In this document: positions 1 through 8,862 of the stretch, piece after piece
Position numbering within the stretch: the first letter of the stretch is position 1
Layout of the letters: every line of letters starts with the position of its first letter
Assembly: GCF_026805545.1 (NCBI RefSeq)
Contig: NZ_JAPRFR010000002.1
Location: forward strand, 179,363-243,362
DNA: 64,000 bases
Reading direction: 5' to 3'
DNA from: Aerococcus kribbianus
GTDB lineage: Bacteria; Bacillota; Bacilli; Lactobacillales; Aerococcaceae
Program-made: the position numbers and the translations under genes
Notes under the pieces: model-generated
Database searches by the model: none
What the model saw: only the letters and a program-made list of their open reading frames with translations
Told to the model about the DNA's origin: nothing

Positions 1-699
1 AGAAACGAGCAAGGCCCCTTTAGGCCCTAATTCTTTGAAATTGGCGCCTTGAATGTTACCAGGATAATAGGTTGGTGGGTTGGCAGACAACTGTTGACGT
101 TGGTGAATATGACCTAGAGCCCAATAATCGTAACCATGTTGTCGTAATTCTGCTAGGTTAAACGGTGCATATTGTTTTCCCGCTGATTTGCGCGACATAT
201 CGCCATGGTAAACGCCAATATGGAAGTCAACTTCTCCTTGGCGGTCAGGAAAATGCCCCATTTGTGAGTCTTCAATCCAGCGCTTATCATATGAAAAACC
301 AGATATAGCCACTTGGTCTCCATTAGTACTCTCATAGATAAAAGTTGTGCCATCACTAGCAAAAACATTGACGTTATCAGGTAATTGTAAACGATGGCTA
401 GGATCTTTGACATAATCATGGTTACCATAGCTCAAATAAACAGGGATATTAGCTGTAGCTAAACGTTCCATTTCCCGTTCAAAAAAGAACTGAGCCTTCA
501 ATGAGGCACGCTCACCATCATAAGCATCCCCAGCTATAATCATGAAGTCAACTTGTTCATTAATCGCTGTATCCACTAGACGTTGAAAGGATTCAGCAGT
601 AGCTAATGACAAGTTTTGCGCCAAATTACTGTCTTTGGCTGCGATTTTATTAAATGTCTGATCTAAATGGAGATCAGCAGTATGTACAAAACGAATCAT
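1..699 (-). CDS. Metallophosphoesterase, SbcD/YhaO-like DNA nuclease (C-terminus beyond window)
   Basis: Translation from the ATG at 699 stays open to the window edge (233 codons). It shows the calcineurin-like phosphodiesterase metal motifs in order: FVHTADLHLD near the N-terminus, AGDAYDG around residue 70, YGNHDYV around residue 105 and ALGHIH around residue 205. These bind two metal ions in the SbcD/Mre11/YhaO nucleases, and YhaO-type partners usually work with an SMC-like ATPase (YhaN) encoded just downstream, which would lie outside the window. Its neighbour YheA is consistent with the Bacillus yhe/yha neighbourhood. The start is supported by a purine-rich AGGAGA-type site upstream. Only the N-terminal catalytic half is visible, so the exact subfamily is inferred. 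Confidence 0.85.
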   Translation of the reverse strand, partial: MIRFVHTADLHLDQTFNKIAAKDSNLAQNLSLATAESFQRLVDTAINEQVDFMIIAGDAYDGERASLKAQFFFEREMERLATANIPVYLSYGNHDYVKDPSHRLQLPDNVNVFASDGTTFIYESTNGDQVAISGFSYDKRWIEDSQMGHFPDRQGEVDFHIGVYHGDMSRKSAGKQYAPFNLAELRQHGYDYWALGHIHQRQQLSANPPTYYPGNIQGANFKELGPKGALLVS

Positions 700-830
700 T
701 TCTATCTCTCCTATCGTGTAGAGTCCCACCTTATATTTTAACACATAGGGCTAGAAAAGCGGACTCTTAGCCTCACTTGTTATCTGATTTTAACCAAAAA
801 TCGCTAGAGACATCGTTTGACTTTCCGGTA

Positions 831-905
831 TAAGAAAAAGACCCGCTAGAAGCAACTTAACATAGTGGTAGACACTACTGTCAAAATTAGCTAGTTTAGC
901 GGGTC
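831..905 (-). terminator. Intrinsic terminator downstream of the YheA gene
   Basis: On the minus strand GACCCGCTA (905-897) pairs with TAGCGGGTC (848-840) and is followed by a T-rich tract at 839-831. The about 48-nt loop holds a second small inverted repeat (AGTAGTGTCTACCACT). Confidence 0.75.
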
Positions 906-930
906 CTATCTCAATTTAATCAGTGATGAT

Positions 931-1299
931 TTATTGGTCTTGCTCTTGATCTTGGTTAGCAGCTTGATAGACTTCACGGATTGGGCGAGTCACTGCAGCG
1001 TTGATGTCTTCAACCAATTGATTTAATTGTTTTTCTTTGTTTAATAAATTAGCAATGATGTCATTTTCTTCCATTTGTTTTTGCAATTCTTGAGCTTTGG
1101 TCACGTCTTCTTCAGACATTTCTTGGCCCATTTGCATTTTCATCTGCAAATCAGCTTGCATCTTACGGAAGTCATCATAATATTTGTGGGCTGTTTCATC
1201 AGCAGCAACAGCTTCCATTGCTTGTGATAATTCAGTGTAAACGTCTTGTTCACGAATTTGTTTCTCTAAATCATTGATAGTATCATAAATATTTGCCAT
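931..1299 (-). CDS. yheA: YlbF/YmcA-related protein, UPF0342 (YheA)
   Basis: A 122-residue, highly charged and almost entirely helical protein, starting MANIYDTINDLEKQIR and ending in an acidic glutamine-rich tail. Size and helical pattern match the YheA (UPF0342) branch of the YlbF/YmcA family, small cytosolic coiled-coil proteins; the YlbF/YmcA relatives affect RNase Y and development in Bacillus. The molecular role of YheA is not established. AAAGGAG lies 8-9 bases before the ATG. It lies just downstream of the PBP gene, separated by about 70 bases, and may share its transcript, which would end at the 831-905 terminator. Confidence 0.8.
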   Translation of the reverse strand: MANIYDTINDLEKQIREQDVYTELSQAMEAVAADETAHKYYDDFRKMQADLQMKMQMGQEMSEEDVTKAQELQKQMEENDIIANLLNKEKQLNQLVEDINAAVTRPIREVYQAANQDQEQDQ

Positions 1300-1372
1300 C
1301 TAAACACTCCTTTACAATGTCCTTAATATAACATGTTTATTCATAAATGAAAACCAATAACCCGTTAAGAGC

Positions 1373-3481
1373 TTAACCCGTTTGACCAAATAAGCCATCT
1401 AGGAAATCACGACCGCCTTCGAAAATTCGGTCAATAATTCCTGGCTCTGAATCTGATGATTCCTCACTAGTATCACTGGAATCAGAAGACTCTGGATCTT
1501 CATAGTTTTGTGAGGCTTCATATAGGGCCTTAGCCGATTCAACTTGGAAAGGTGTATTCGGACTAACCGCCACAACTTGATCGAGTATCGTTCGCGTCAC
1601 CTCATAAGATGAACTTGGGGAATAAGCCCAAAGATAGTTTTCTTGATTGGTTTCATCAAAACCAAACCATGACACCGAAACAAAATCAGGTGTATAGGCC
1701 ACATGCCACTGGTCATTAACTCCATCTTCAACGCCATCAACCGAAATCTCTACTGTACCAGTTTTACCTGCTAGCTCAACGCCATCTGGTTCCACACTGG
1801 CACCAGTGCCTCCTTCATCATAAGTCGCCTGCAAGATTGATGTCATTTCATTGGCGACATCAGCCGACACCGCTTGATTTTGTTGGGGTTTTTGTTCCTC
1901 CACAATGACATTTACATCTGAATCTTCAATCCGGCTAATGAAATAGGCTTGTGAGCGAACCCCTTTATTATCAAAGGCCGTATAAGCAGAAGCCACTTCT
2001 ACAGGGGTCACTCCCTTACTCAAACCACCTAAAGCAGAAGATAAATTCATATCTGCATCACTATAAGGAATGCCAAAACCCTCCAAGGTCTTCATTGTCT
2101 TATTAACGCCTAGTTCATTCATTAACCAAACCGCTGATGTATTTTTACTCTTAGCCACAGCATCCCAAAGCATGATTTCACCTTGGGTTTGGTAGTCAGC
2201 ATTTTGTGGTGTATAGTCATCGGCACCATATGATTTGACCTCATCTGGCAAAATATCATTCGCAGAATAGCCATTAGCCAAAGCAGTCGCATAAACATTG
2301 AGTGGCTTAATCACGGAGCCAGGTTGCCTGTACATTTGTGTGGCTCGGTTGAAGCCACGGAAGTTATGACCACCAGTTCCTCCGACAGTAGCAAGAACGC
2401 CTCCAGTATAAGGATCCATAATAACCGTTGCTGATTGAGAAATCTCTCCAGAAGGTGCCATTGGAAAGAGGTCCGTTTGATTGTAGACGTCTTGAACTTG
2501 CTCCTGGTAGGCAGAATTAAGGGTAGTATAAATCCGGTAGCCCTTATTCATCAATTCTTCTTCAGAAATGCCAAATTTATTGATGGCTTCCTCAATCACC
2601 GCATCGAAATAATAAGGATATTGATAAGCATCATTATCAATAGGGTTATTTTGTTGGGGCATATCAGTATAAATTGCCGCATTCGCCTGTTCACCACTGA
2701 TAAAACCATTATTGGCCATGGTTTCTAGAACCAGATTACGTCGTTCGAGTGTAGCATCATAATCGTCAACAGGATTATAGACACTAGGTCCCTTCACTGC
2801 TCCAGCTAACACAGCCCCTTCAGGCAATTCCAGATCCTGGGCAGATTTACCAAAATATTTTTGACTAGCGTCCTCTACTCCGTAAACCCCATTACCGAAA
2901 TAAGAATTATTCAAATACATCTCTAAAATTTGATCCTTGGTGAAATGTTTTTCAACTTCTAAGGATAAAAAGAGTTCCTTAAACTTCCGCAAGAGGGTTT
3001 GGTCATTAGTTAGAAAAGCATTCTTAACTAATTGTTGGGTGATAGTTGATCCCCCACCCACAATTTGACCACCATGAAGCACGTAGCCAAATGCGGCCCG
3101 ACCAATTCCAATAACATCAAAACCGGGATGTTGATAGAAACGCTTGTCTTCAGTGGAGATAAGCGCCGTTTGCATTTCTGAGCTAATGGCATCCAGAGAA
3201 ACGTAAGTCCCGTGATTAGAAGCGAGTTCTCCAGCTAGATTATTTTCTTGGTCATAAATTTCAGTAGTTTCTTGAAGTTGTTCTTGTAAATTAGAAACAT
3301 CTGTCATCTTGGCTGAAACCACTAAATAGCTCTCAAAGACAAATGCAAATAAAAGCACCGCAAAAATGATCCACCGTGTCAAGTACCATTTCTTCCAATA
3401 ATATTTGAATTTCTCCCAGGCAGTCATTTGCTCCCAGGGTTTTTGTTTAAAGGTGCGGGCTTGCCGCTTTTCCTTAGTCAT
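1373..3481 (-). CDS. Bifunctional class A penicillin-binding protein (glycosyltransferase/transpeptidase)
   Basis: About 702 residues. A basic cytosolic N-terminus is followed by one membrane anchor (about residues 35-55), a GT51 glycosyltransferase domain (EDKRFYQHPGFD, GGSTITQQLVKN, EMYLNNSYFGNGVYG) and a penicillin-binding transpeptidase domain with the triad motifs SVIK, SKN and KTGT. It polymerises and cross-links peptidoglycan on the outer membrane face. The acidic, serine-rich C-terminal tail (SSDSSDTSEESSDSE) is low complexity. The family resembles Pbp2a/PbpF of Lactobacillales. An ATG at 3487 is also in frame, but the AGGT motif is correctly spaced only for the ATG at 3481. Confidence 0.93.
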   Translation of the reverse strand: MTKEKRQARTFKQKPWEQMTAWEKFKYYWKKWYLTRWIIFAVLLFAFVFESYLVVSAKMTDVSNLQEQLQETTEIYDQENNLAGELASNHGTYVSLDAISSEMQTALISTEDKRFYQHPGFDVIGIGRAAFGYVLHGGQIVGGGSTITQQLVKNAFLTNDQTLLRKFKELFLSLEVEKHFTKDQILEMYLNNSYFGNGVYGVEDASQKYFGKSAQDLELPEGAVLAGAVKGPSVYNPVDDYDATLERRNLVLETMANNGFISGEQANAAIYTDMPQQNNPIDNDAYQYPYYFDAVIEEAINKFGISEEELMNKGYRIYTTLNSAYQEQVQDVYNQTDLFPMAPSGEISQSATVIMDPYTGGVLATVGGTGGHNFRGFNRATQMYRQPGSVIKPLNVYATALANGYSANDILPDEVKSYGADDYTPQNADYQTQGEIMLWDAVAKSKNTSAVWLMNELGVNKTMKTLEGFGIPYSDADMNLSSALGGLSKGVTPVEVASAYTAFDNKGVRSQAYFISRIEDSDVNVIVEEQKPQQNQAVSADVANEMTSILQATYDEGGTGASVEPDGVELAGKTGTVEISVDGVEDGVNDQWHVAYTPDFVSVSWFGFDETNQENYLWAYSPSSSYEVTRTILDQVVAVSPNTPFQVESAKALYEASQNYEDPESSDSSDTSEESSDSEPGIIDRIFEGGRDFLDGLFGQTG

Positions 3482-3630
3482 AAACATTACCTACTTTAAA
3501 TTTTTTGTCTCTATCCTATTTTAGCAAAGTTTGCTGATTTTGAATCAAACGGCAGACCGATTTAATAATTACTTAACCATCATTTAATATGATGGTAGTT
3601 AATTGATCTAAGAATAAAACGTCGAACCCT

Positions 3631-4143
3631 TTAGTCTAATTTATCATTAGCATAATGGTGTTGTCGTTCCAACTGGTTGAAGTTTTGCTGACGAAGAACT
3701 TCATAGATTACTATGGCAGCAGTGTTTGATAGATTCAAACTCCGTACATGGCGGTCATCCATAGGTAAGCGTAAGCACTTTTCAGAATTGGCGCGCATGA
3801 AAGCTTCAGGTAACCCCGTTGTTTCCTTACCAAACATAAAGAAAAGATCCTCATCGTTTGGATTAGAAAAATCTGGGTCAGAATAGGTTTGATGTGAAAA
3901 CTTAGAAATTAAATACAGACGCCGGTTCCCTAAATAGGCCATAAAATCGTCTAAGCTTTGATGATAAGTGATATCAACATTATCCCAGTAATCGAGTCCA
4001 GCTCGTTTTAAATATTTATCATTGGTTTTAAAACCCAAGGGCTCAATTAAATGGAGGTGAGTGTCCGTGGCCGCACAAGTTCGGGAAATGTTACCAGTGT
4101 TAGCGGGTATTTCGGGTTCAAATAATACAATATGGTTTGTCAT
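3631..4143 (-). CDS. trmL: tRNA (cytidine/uridine(34)-2'-O)-methyltransferase TrmL (SPOUT)
   Basis: A 170-residue SPOUT methyltransferase with the family signatures IVLFEPEIPANTGNISRTC at the N-terminus, FGKETTGLP in the middle and SLNLSNTAAIVIYE at the C-terminus, where the trefoil knot binds S-adenosylmethionine. TrmL methylates the ribose of wobble base 34 in leucine tRNAs. An upstream in-frame ATG at 4170 lacks a ribosome site, whereas GAGAGG precedes the ATG at 4143, so the shorter form is chosen. Confidence 0.92.
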   Translation of the reverse strand: MTNHIVLFEPEIPANTGNISRTCAATDTHLHLIEPLGFKTNDKYLKRAGLDYWDNVDITYHQSLDDFMAYLGNRRLYLISKFSHQTYSDPDFSNPNDEDLFFMFGKETTGLPEAFMRANSEKCLRLPMDDRHVRSLNLSNTAAIVIYEVLRQQNFNQLERQHHYANDKLD

Positions 4144-4227
4144 CTTATCTTTCCTCTCTAAATACTTCATTACTATAATTGAAAGCTAAGTGTTTGTAAA
4201 GGCGTTGTTATCTTAATATGACAACAA

Positions 4228-4262
4228 AAATAGTCTGCCTATAAAAGAATTAAGCAGACCAT
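4228..4262 (-). terminator. Intrinsic terminator after the acetyltransferase gene
   Basis: Minus-strand GGTCTGC and GCAGACT arms enclose a 15-nt loop and are followed by ATTTTTG, directly downstream of the stop at 4307. Confidence 0.75.
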
Positions 4263-4306
4263 TAAAATTTTAAATAGATTTTATATCAGTTAGGTTAGCT
4301 AACGTT

Positions 4307-4852
4307 TTATCTATCTGATTTCAGGATAGCGTAATGATTCATATCAATTAATTGGCCATACAGGAGTCGACTCGAACGCGCACACCCTTCTAAACGAAAG
4401 TCACACCGCTTGGCTAGCGCATTGCTAGGTAAATTATCCACTGCTGCGTGAATTTCTAAACGATTGAGTCCCATTTGCTTAAAAGCCAAATTCACTAAGT
4501 GATTAACTGCCACAGTCATTAATCCCTGCCCTGTCACTGAAGAATGTAACCAATAGCCAATTTCAGCTGATTGCGTCTGCCAATTAATACAGTGCAAATC
4601 AATACAGCCAACAATTTTATCTTGGTAAGCCAGAAAATATAAACGATCGGTATTAGCCGCAATGCCTTGTAATTTGCTCTTAATATAGTTCTCTTCGTCG
4701 GATACTTTTTGGGTGGCATCAATGAAATCTAAATATGAACGCAAATGGTGTCGGTCTGAATTGATTAAGGCAAAGACTTCACTGGCCATAGAGATGTCCG
4801 GATAGAGTAAATAAATGTCTTGACCTAAGTCTTGTTTGAAATAGTTTTCCAT
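4307..4852 (-). CDS. GNAT acetyltransferase, RimJ/RimL/YdaF type
   Basis: About 181 residues. The C-terminal half has the GNAT pattern of the ribosomal-protein acetyltransferase branch: AEIGYWLHSSVTGQGLMT (acetyl-CoA loop) and LNRLEIHAAVDNLPSNALAKR. It is likely a cytosolic N-acetyltransferase using acetyl-CoA; the substrate cannot be read from sequence. A TTG at 4882 is in frame, but GAGGGGG sits at the right distance before the ATG at 4852. It is a single gene with its own terminator. Confidence 0.88.
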   Translation of the reverse strand: MENYFKQDLGQDIYLLYPDISMASEVFALINSDRHHLRSYLDFIDATQKVSDEENYIKSKLQGIAANTDRLYFLAYQDKIVGCIDLHCINWQTQSAEIGYWLHSSVTGQGLMTVAVNHLVNLAFKQMGLNRLEIHAAVDNLPSNALAKRCDFRLEGCARSSRLLYGQLIDMNHYAILKSDR

Positions 4853-5029
4853 CCCCAATTCCCCCTCGCTAGTTTTGGTCAATTATAGCATAATAGCTAC
4901 TAAAAGAGGATGTGAGTCAATCGCAGTAAGGGACGGACCATATCGGAAGGAGTCAAAAAATGGTGAAAGCCATTTTTGATGGCTCATTCAGAAATAGACG
5001 TCGGCCCCGTGATTGCAAGCTCAACTAAA

Positions 5030-5142
5030 GGGTGTGATGAAAAGCGGTAGGACGGAATCGTTGGACCAAAAGACTGTAGATAACGACTAGCTATCAAAGA
5101 CTTTTGGGAAACGCATGTCAGTCCTGCTTTTCAGAACCCGAC
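5030..5142. repeat. Intergenic palindromic repeat, copy A
   Basis: Starts GGGTGTGATGAAAAGCGG and ends CAGAACCCGAC. It folds on itself: AAAAGC(GGT)AGGAC pairs with GTCCTGCTTTT, CCAAAAGACT pairs with AGACTTTTGG, and an inner GATA/TATC pair closes the tip. It shares layout and conserved blocks (GGGTGTGA, TTGGACCAAAA, CTTTTGGGAAA, CCCGAC) with copy B 188 bp away. Confidence 0.65.
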
Positions 5143-5217
5143 TGATGAATAGACAGAGAGTATCCAAACAGCTTTAGGAAACAGTCGAAGGAGCTGCATT
5201 TCAGAACTCGACAAAAA

Positions 5218-5331
5218 GGGTGTGACAAAAGTCGCTAAGAACAGAAGCCTTGGACCAAAACACGAAAGATGGCAAACAGCCATCTGAGAGCTTTTGGGAA
5301 AGGCAGTCTGTTCTGACTTTTGGCCCCCGAC
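5218..5331. repeat. Intergenic palindromic repeat, copy B
   Basis: Same architecture as copy A. AAAAGTC...AGAACAGA (5227-5245) pairs with TCTGTTCTGACTTTT, GCCTTGGACCAAAA pairs imperfectly with CTTTTGGGAAAGGC, and AGATGG/CCATCT forms the tip. The arm sequences differ between the copies while pairing is kept, which points to structure rather than sequence being retained. Confidence 0.65.
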
Positions 5332-5371
5332 TAGAAGGATGAGATGAAAACGTATAACTAGGTTAAATCGA

Positions 5372-5395
5372 AAAGACTGGAACTTTTGTCCCAGT
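5372..5395. terminator. Terminator-like hairpin
   Basis: AGACTGG and CCAGTCT arms flank a short loop and an A-rich stretch precedes them. The hairpin closes the repeat-rich stretch. Which transcript it would end is unclear. Confidence 0.4.
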
Positions 5396-5660
5396 CTCTA
5401 GGTTATTGTTATCAAAATAGTCGACAGTAACGCTAGTCACGCGAGATACGGGCATAATTTTCAGCCATTTGGATCACTACTCCTTTCTATTCTTCGGTTG
5501 GGATGTTTTCAAAATAGAATGTCATAGGACACCGCCTTTCCTAATGAGCTCATAAATAATGACTGAGTAAGGAAGGCGAGCTAAGTTAGAAATCCAATCT
5601 AGATGCACTAAATTAGCTAGCGATAATGAGGTCTGCCCCTAAAATTTATACATGAACAGA

Positions 5661-5798
5661 CAAAAATAGACTATGGCAAGGCATAGTCTACACGTCTCTA
5701 TAAAATGATAGGGAAAGGCATAGCTGATAGTAAGACACTCCAATGCGTTAGTAAACATGGACTTCACTATCTTCCCCTCCTTAATCGTCACTATCTAT
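5661..5798 (-). ncRNA. Small transcription unit (promoter to hairpin); possible sRNA or decayed type I toxin
   Basis: The minus strand has an extended promoter (TTGGTA, 17 bp, then TGC-TATAAT at 5810-5805), a strong ribosome-site-like AAGGAGGGG at 5782-5774, and about 140 nt later a hairpin (AGACTATG/CATAGTCT, 5689-5668) with a T tract at 5666-5662. A reading frame starts at GTG 5767 (KSMFTNALECLTISYAF, then hydrophobic) but its stop at 5641-5639 lies beyond the terminator, so an intact peptide from the short RNA is unlikely. A promoter plus ribosome site plus hydrophobic start is the layout of type I toxins. The unit may be a decayed member or a non-coding RNA. Confidence 0.45.
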
Positions 5799-5804
5799 AC
5801 ATAA

Positions 5805-5833
5805 ATTATAGCATGGTCCGACAAGAATACCAA
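5805..5833 (-). promoter_or_regulatory. Extended -10 promoter for the 5661-5798 unit
   Basis: Minus strand: TTGGTA at 5833-5828, a 17-bp spacer and TATAAT at 5810-5805 preceded by TGC. Confidence 0.6.
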
Positions 5834-5865
5834 TTATTTTACTATTGCGGTAAATGTTTTATAGA

Positions 5866-6498
5866 TTAAACAATCTGGCTACCATGGTATTCTGCAGCAG
5901 CAATAACCTGGTCAATGGCTTGTAAATTATCGCGGTGAATACCGCCTCCTGGCATAATGGTGATACGATTGTTAGCATAGTCAATAAGTTCCAACAAACG
6001 GTTATGATTAGCTAAAATATCGCTCCCAGAAGGCCCCCCGTGAGTGAGAATCCGCGCAAAACCGCTATCCACTAGAAAATCCAAAGTTTTAAATTGCTTG
6101 TCATAAGATATCTGATCAAAAGCCATATGAAAAACCATTTCAATATCGTGAGCTCGGCAAAAAGCTGCAATCTTACTAACAAATTCACGGTCAAGGTCAT
6201 CGCCTTGCAAGGCACCAACCGCAATGCTACGAACCCCTAAATCAGCCATCATTTGCAAATCAGTCCACATTATCGCCTTGTCATCAGAAGTATAATTGAA
6301 GTCTCCTCCACGATTACGTAACATAGCAACAATAGCTAAGGGATGGGCTTGGCTATAGGCTAAGCTATGTTTTAACACTCCATAAGATGGTGTGGTTCCA
6401 CCTACTGCTAGATTATCACATAATTCCACACGTTGGGCGCCACTAGCCAGTTTCTCAGGGATATCAGTAAAATTCTCTACACATGCTTCTAATAACAC
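5866..6498 (-). CDS. cutC: CutC family protein (copper homeostasis / PF03932 TIM barrel)
   Basis: 210 residues with the CutC family landmarks: LLEACVENF at the N-terminus, ASGAQRVELCDNLAVGGTTPS, MLRNRGGDFNY, ILTHGGPSG and IMPGGGIHRDN. CutC is a cytosolic TIM-barrel protein linked to copper tolerance in some bacteria, though its enzymatic activity is unsettled. The start is GTG with AAGGAGGG upstream. It is slightly shorter than the usual 230-250 residues because the last helix is trimmed. Confidence 0.92.
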   Translation of the reverse strand: MLLEACVENFTDIPEKLASGAQRVELCDNLAVGGTTPSYGVLKHSLAYSQAHPLAIVAMLRNRGGDFNYTSDDKAIMWTDLQMMADLGVRSIAVGALQGDDLDREFVSKIAAFCRAHDIEMVFHMAFDQISYDKQFKTLDFLVDSGFARILTHGGPSGSDILANHNRLLELIDYANNRITIMPGGGIHRDNLQAIDQVIAAAEYHGSQIV

Positions 6499-6616
6499 CT
6501 AATTTCCCTCCTTCATTCATAGAGTATTGGCCTTCTATGAAATTTGTTCGCCAGCTTTCTAAGATTCACCTATTTTAGCACACCTAATCAGAAGAATGAA
6601 GGCAGAGCATTAATTC

Positions 6617-7615
6617 TTAAGCCATCGTCGAATAACTTTCTTCTGTGATTTCATAAGTCAATTTTCCTTGATCTAAATAGTTTTTCGCTTCATCCGCCAT
6701 GGCTTGTCCCATCCGTGCCAACTCATTACCTAGAGAACCAGCGATATGTGGCGTTAGAACGACATTCTGCATTTCATATAGGGGTGAACTTTCGGGTAAG
6801 GGTTCTTCAACTGTGACATCTAATATTGATGTCAAGTCAGGGCGGTCTGTCATGACTTGAATCAAGGCAGCTTCGTCGACTACTTTTCCGCGTGAGGTAT
6901 TGATAAATGTCGCATGGTCACGCATAGAGGCTAATAATTGTCCTGTCACCATATGCTCTGTTGCTGGTAATAAAGGCGCATGCAGACTAACCACTTGGCA
7001 TTGAGCAAAAATATCTTCCAAAGAAGCCAATTGAGCATCATAGTCGGTTAAGTCTGCTTGGCTGATGGTAGGATCATAAACCATAATATCCATATCAAAG
7101 TGCTGTAAGTGTCGGCAAACTAGACGACCAATTTGACTAAAGGAAACAATGCCCACCTTTTCCTTATAAGCACCATTGGTTTTTTGATGAATGTCAGCAA
7201 AATCATGATGACTTTCGTAATAGCGGTGGCTCGTCCATCCATTTTTTAAACTATACAAGATTTGACTAAGGGTAAACTCAGCCACAGGAATAGCATTCAT
7301 CTGATTGGCTGTTGTCACGCGAATATCCCTCTCCCAGACTACAGGGGTTAGAATAGATTTCATAGTACCCGCACCATAATAAATCACTTCTAAATTAGGG
7401 AAATAAGCCAAATTTTTAGCATTAAGTTCAAATAAACCCCATGACCCGAAAATAGCGGTCACATCTTGCAATTAGTCAGCGTATTGGTCTAGCTCTTCTT
7501 CTTGGCCAATAGTAAAGGGCTTCAATTCATAACTTTCTTGAATTGCTTCCTTCACTTGCTCGGTATAAATTTTATCAACAAATTTAGGTGTCATAGCAAT
7601 GATTGCTGCACTCAT
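6617..7615 (-). pseudogene. D-isomer 2-hydroxyacid dehydrogenase, interrupted by an in-frame TAA
   Basis: The frame begins at ATG 7615 (MSAAIIAMTPKFVDKIYTE), runs 47 codons, meets TAA at 7474-7472, and resumes at once in the same frame as LQDVTAIFGSWGLF through to 6617. The downstream part holds the NAD-binding region (VGIVSFSQIGRLVCRHL, a variant of GxGxxG), FINTSRGKVVDE and the PHIAGS catalytic histidine motif of the family. A single CAA-to-TAA change would explain the stop. A TTG follows it directly, so re-initiation giving a 284-residue product lacking the N-terminal part of the substrate domain is possible but unproved. The ATG overlaps the stop of the upstream isomerase gene, so the two were translationally coupled. 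Confidence 0.8.
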
Positions 7616-8355
7616 TATAAGTTCTCCTTCCATTCCTTTAATGTATCAACATCAGCTTCAAACTGGTCAACCGAATCATCCTTAACAAACTCCAAGAAAT
7701 AATTTCTTGGGCTAGTTTTTAAAAGATTCAAGTACCCTAGCCATTCGTTTTCCCCTTCAGCTAAACTAAAACGGTTGTGATAATCCTCCCATTGAAAGAC
7801 ATGGACATTAGATACATATGGCAATAAATCGTCAAGCGAATGGGTGCGTTGGTCTACCGTCAAGTTTTCTGCCGGTTGCCAGTAGAGATAAACATTATCA
7901 CATGCAATAGCTTGGATTAATTTTTGGGCATTTTCAGGGCTATCCGTCAAAGTCCCTTGGTGGTATTCAATCCCTAAATTGAGGCCAGCTTTCTGACAAA
8001 GTTTAGCCAGTTCTTTGGCGGCAAGAACAACTTTATGTCTGTAGTCTTCACTAGCATCCGCCGTCGCATATTTACCCGCCCAAACTCTAATATTAGTAGC
8101 ATTTAAAGCTAAAGCGGTAGCAATTAGCTGAGAAAAATTATTATCTTCAGCCAAAAATAAATAAGACCCATAAGAAGTATAGCTAATACCGTATTCCTGG
8201 CTTTTCTTGGCTACTTTTTCAGCTATTTCAAGGTCTCCTAAAGGCACATGTGCATCCCCTGCCCATTCAATCGCTCTTAAGTCATTCTTTTCCATTAATT
8301 TTAAAATGTCATCCACCGATAAATGTCTAAAAGTTGCAGTATTTAAGCCAATCAT
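7615..8355 (-). CDS. Sugar phosphate isomerase/epimerase (xylose-isomerase-like TIM barrel)
   Basis: About 246 residues of the AP-endonuclease-2/xylose-isomerase-like TIM barrel family: an early LRAIEWAGDAHVPLGD segment, NLGIEYHQGTLTDSPENAQ and NVHVFQWED, with acidic and histidine residues typical of its metal site. It probably isomerises or epimerises a sugar or sugar acid, with the coupled 2-hydroxyacid dehydrogenase acting on a related compound; the substrate is unknown. The AGGAGG spacing favours the ATG at 8355 over the TTG at 8358. Its stop overlaps the dehydrogenase start (TAATG). Confidence 0.8.
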   Translation of the reverse strand: MIGLNTATFRHLSVDDILKLMEKNDLRAIEWAGDAHVPLGDLEIAEKVAKKSQEYGISYTSYGSYLFLAEDNNFSQLIATALALNATNIRVWAGKYATADASEDYRHKVVLAAKELAKLCQKAGLNLGIEYHQGTLTDSPENAQKLIQAIACDNVYLYWQPAENLTVDQRTHSLDDLLPYVSNVHVFQWEDYHNRFSLAEGENEWLGYLNLLKTSPRNYFLEFVKDDSVDQFEADVDTLKEWKENL

Positions 8356-8862
8356 CAATTAACCTCCTATTACTATAAAACAAAAAGTTAAAACACTCGT
8401 CATAATACAGGTAATTACAGTTTGGTCATGCTCATTGTTACACATAATAAGTCAATCTTCAACGCGAAAACTTCTAATAATAAAATACTGAAAATAATTG
8501 CGAAATTTGTAAAAAATAGCAATAGACGAAATCATGATTTTTATTGTATCAAATATCGACACTATGAAAATTTTAGTGAGTAATAGGTAGTGATATATTG
8601 AGGGTGCAATAAAATTGTTAAAACCAGACACCTTAAACTAAAATTTGAGAGACAACAAACCTGCATAAGAGAGATTAAAAAAGCATATCTATCGCGTTTC
8701 TCAGTGCCTAGCTAAATAGTAGGCTTCTCCTATAAGGCAAAGAGGCTGGGAATTTGATCCCAGCCTCTAAATGTACTTATCTATCTAACTAAACAAAAAC
8801 TCTTATTGGAACAAATCCAGTATCGATCACTTTTCGTTTAAATGATTAAAAACAGATAAGAA
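8356..8862. other. Intergenic stretch, no gene seen
   Basis: About 500 bp of AT-rich DNA between the isomerase operon and the LPxTG gene. Apart from the terminator at 8741-8768 no ORF with a ribosome site is seen. It should hold the promoter of the isomerase-dehydrogenase pair near 8380-8480, but no strong consensus was found. Confidence 0.5.
8741..8768. terminator. Strong hairpin terminator downstream of the LPxTG gene
   Basis: AGAGGCTGGGA (8741-8751) pairs perfectly with TCCCAGCCTCT (8758-8768) around a six-base loop. It lies about 95 bp past the LPxTG stop codon. Confidence 0.65.

Larger units (their letters stand above)
4883..5660. other. Gene-poor intergenic stretch with large imperfect palindromes
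   Basis: No convincing ORF with a ribosome site is seen on either strand. The stretch holds two related palindromic repeats of about 114 bp (separate entries), shorter fragments ending in the same CAGAAC(T/C)CGAC-like tail (near 4930-5010 and 5143-5212), and a terminator-like hairpin at 5372-5395. Confidence 0.6.

Noticed and set aside
153..428. 91-codon minus frame
   Set aside because: It overlaps the metallophosphoesterase in another frame; the latter shows all metal-binding motifs.
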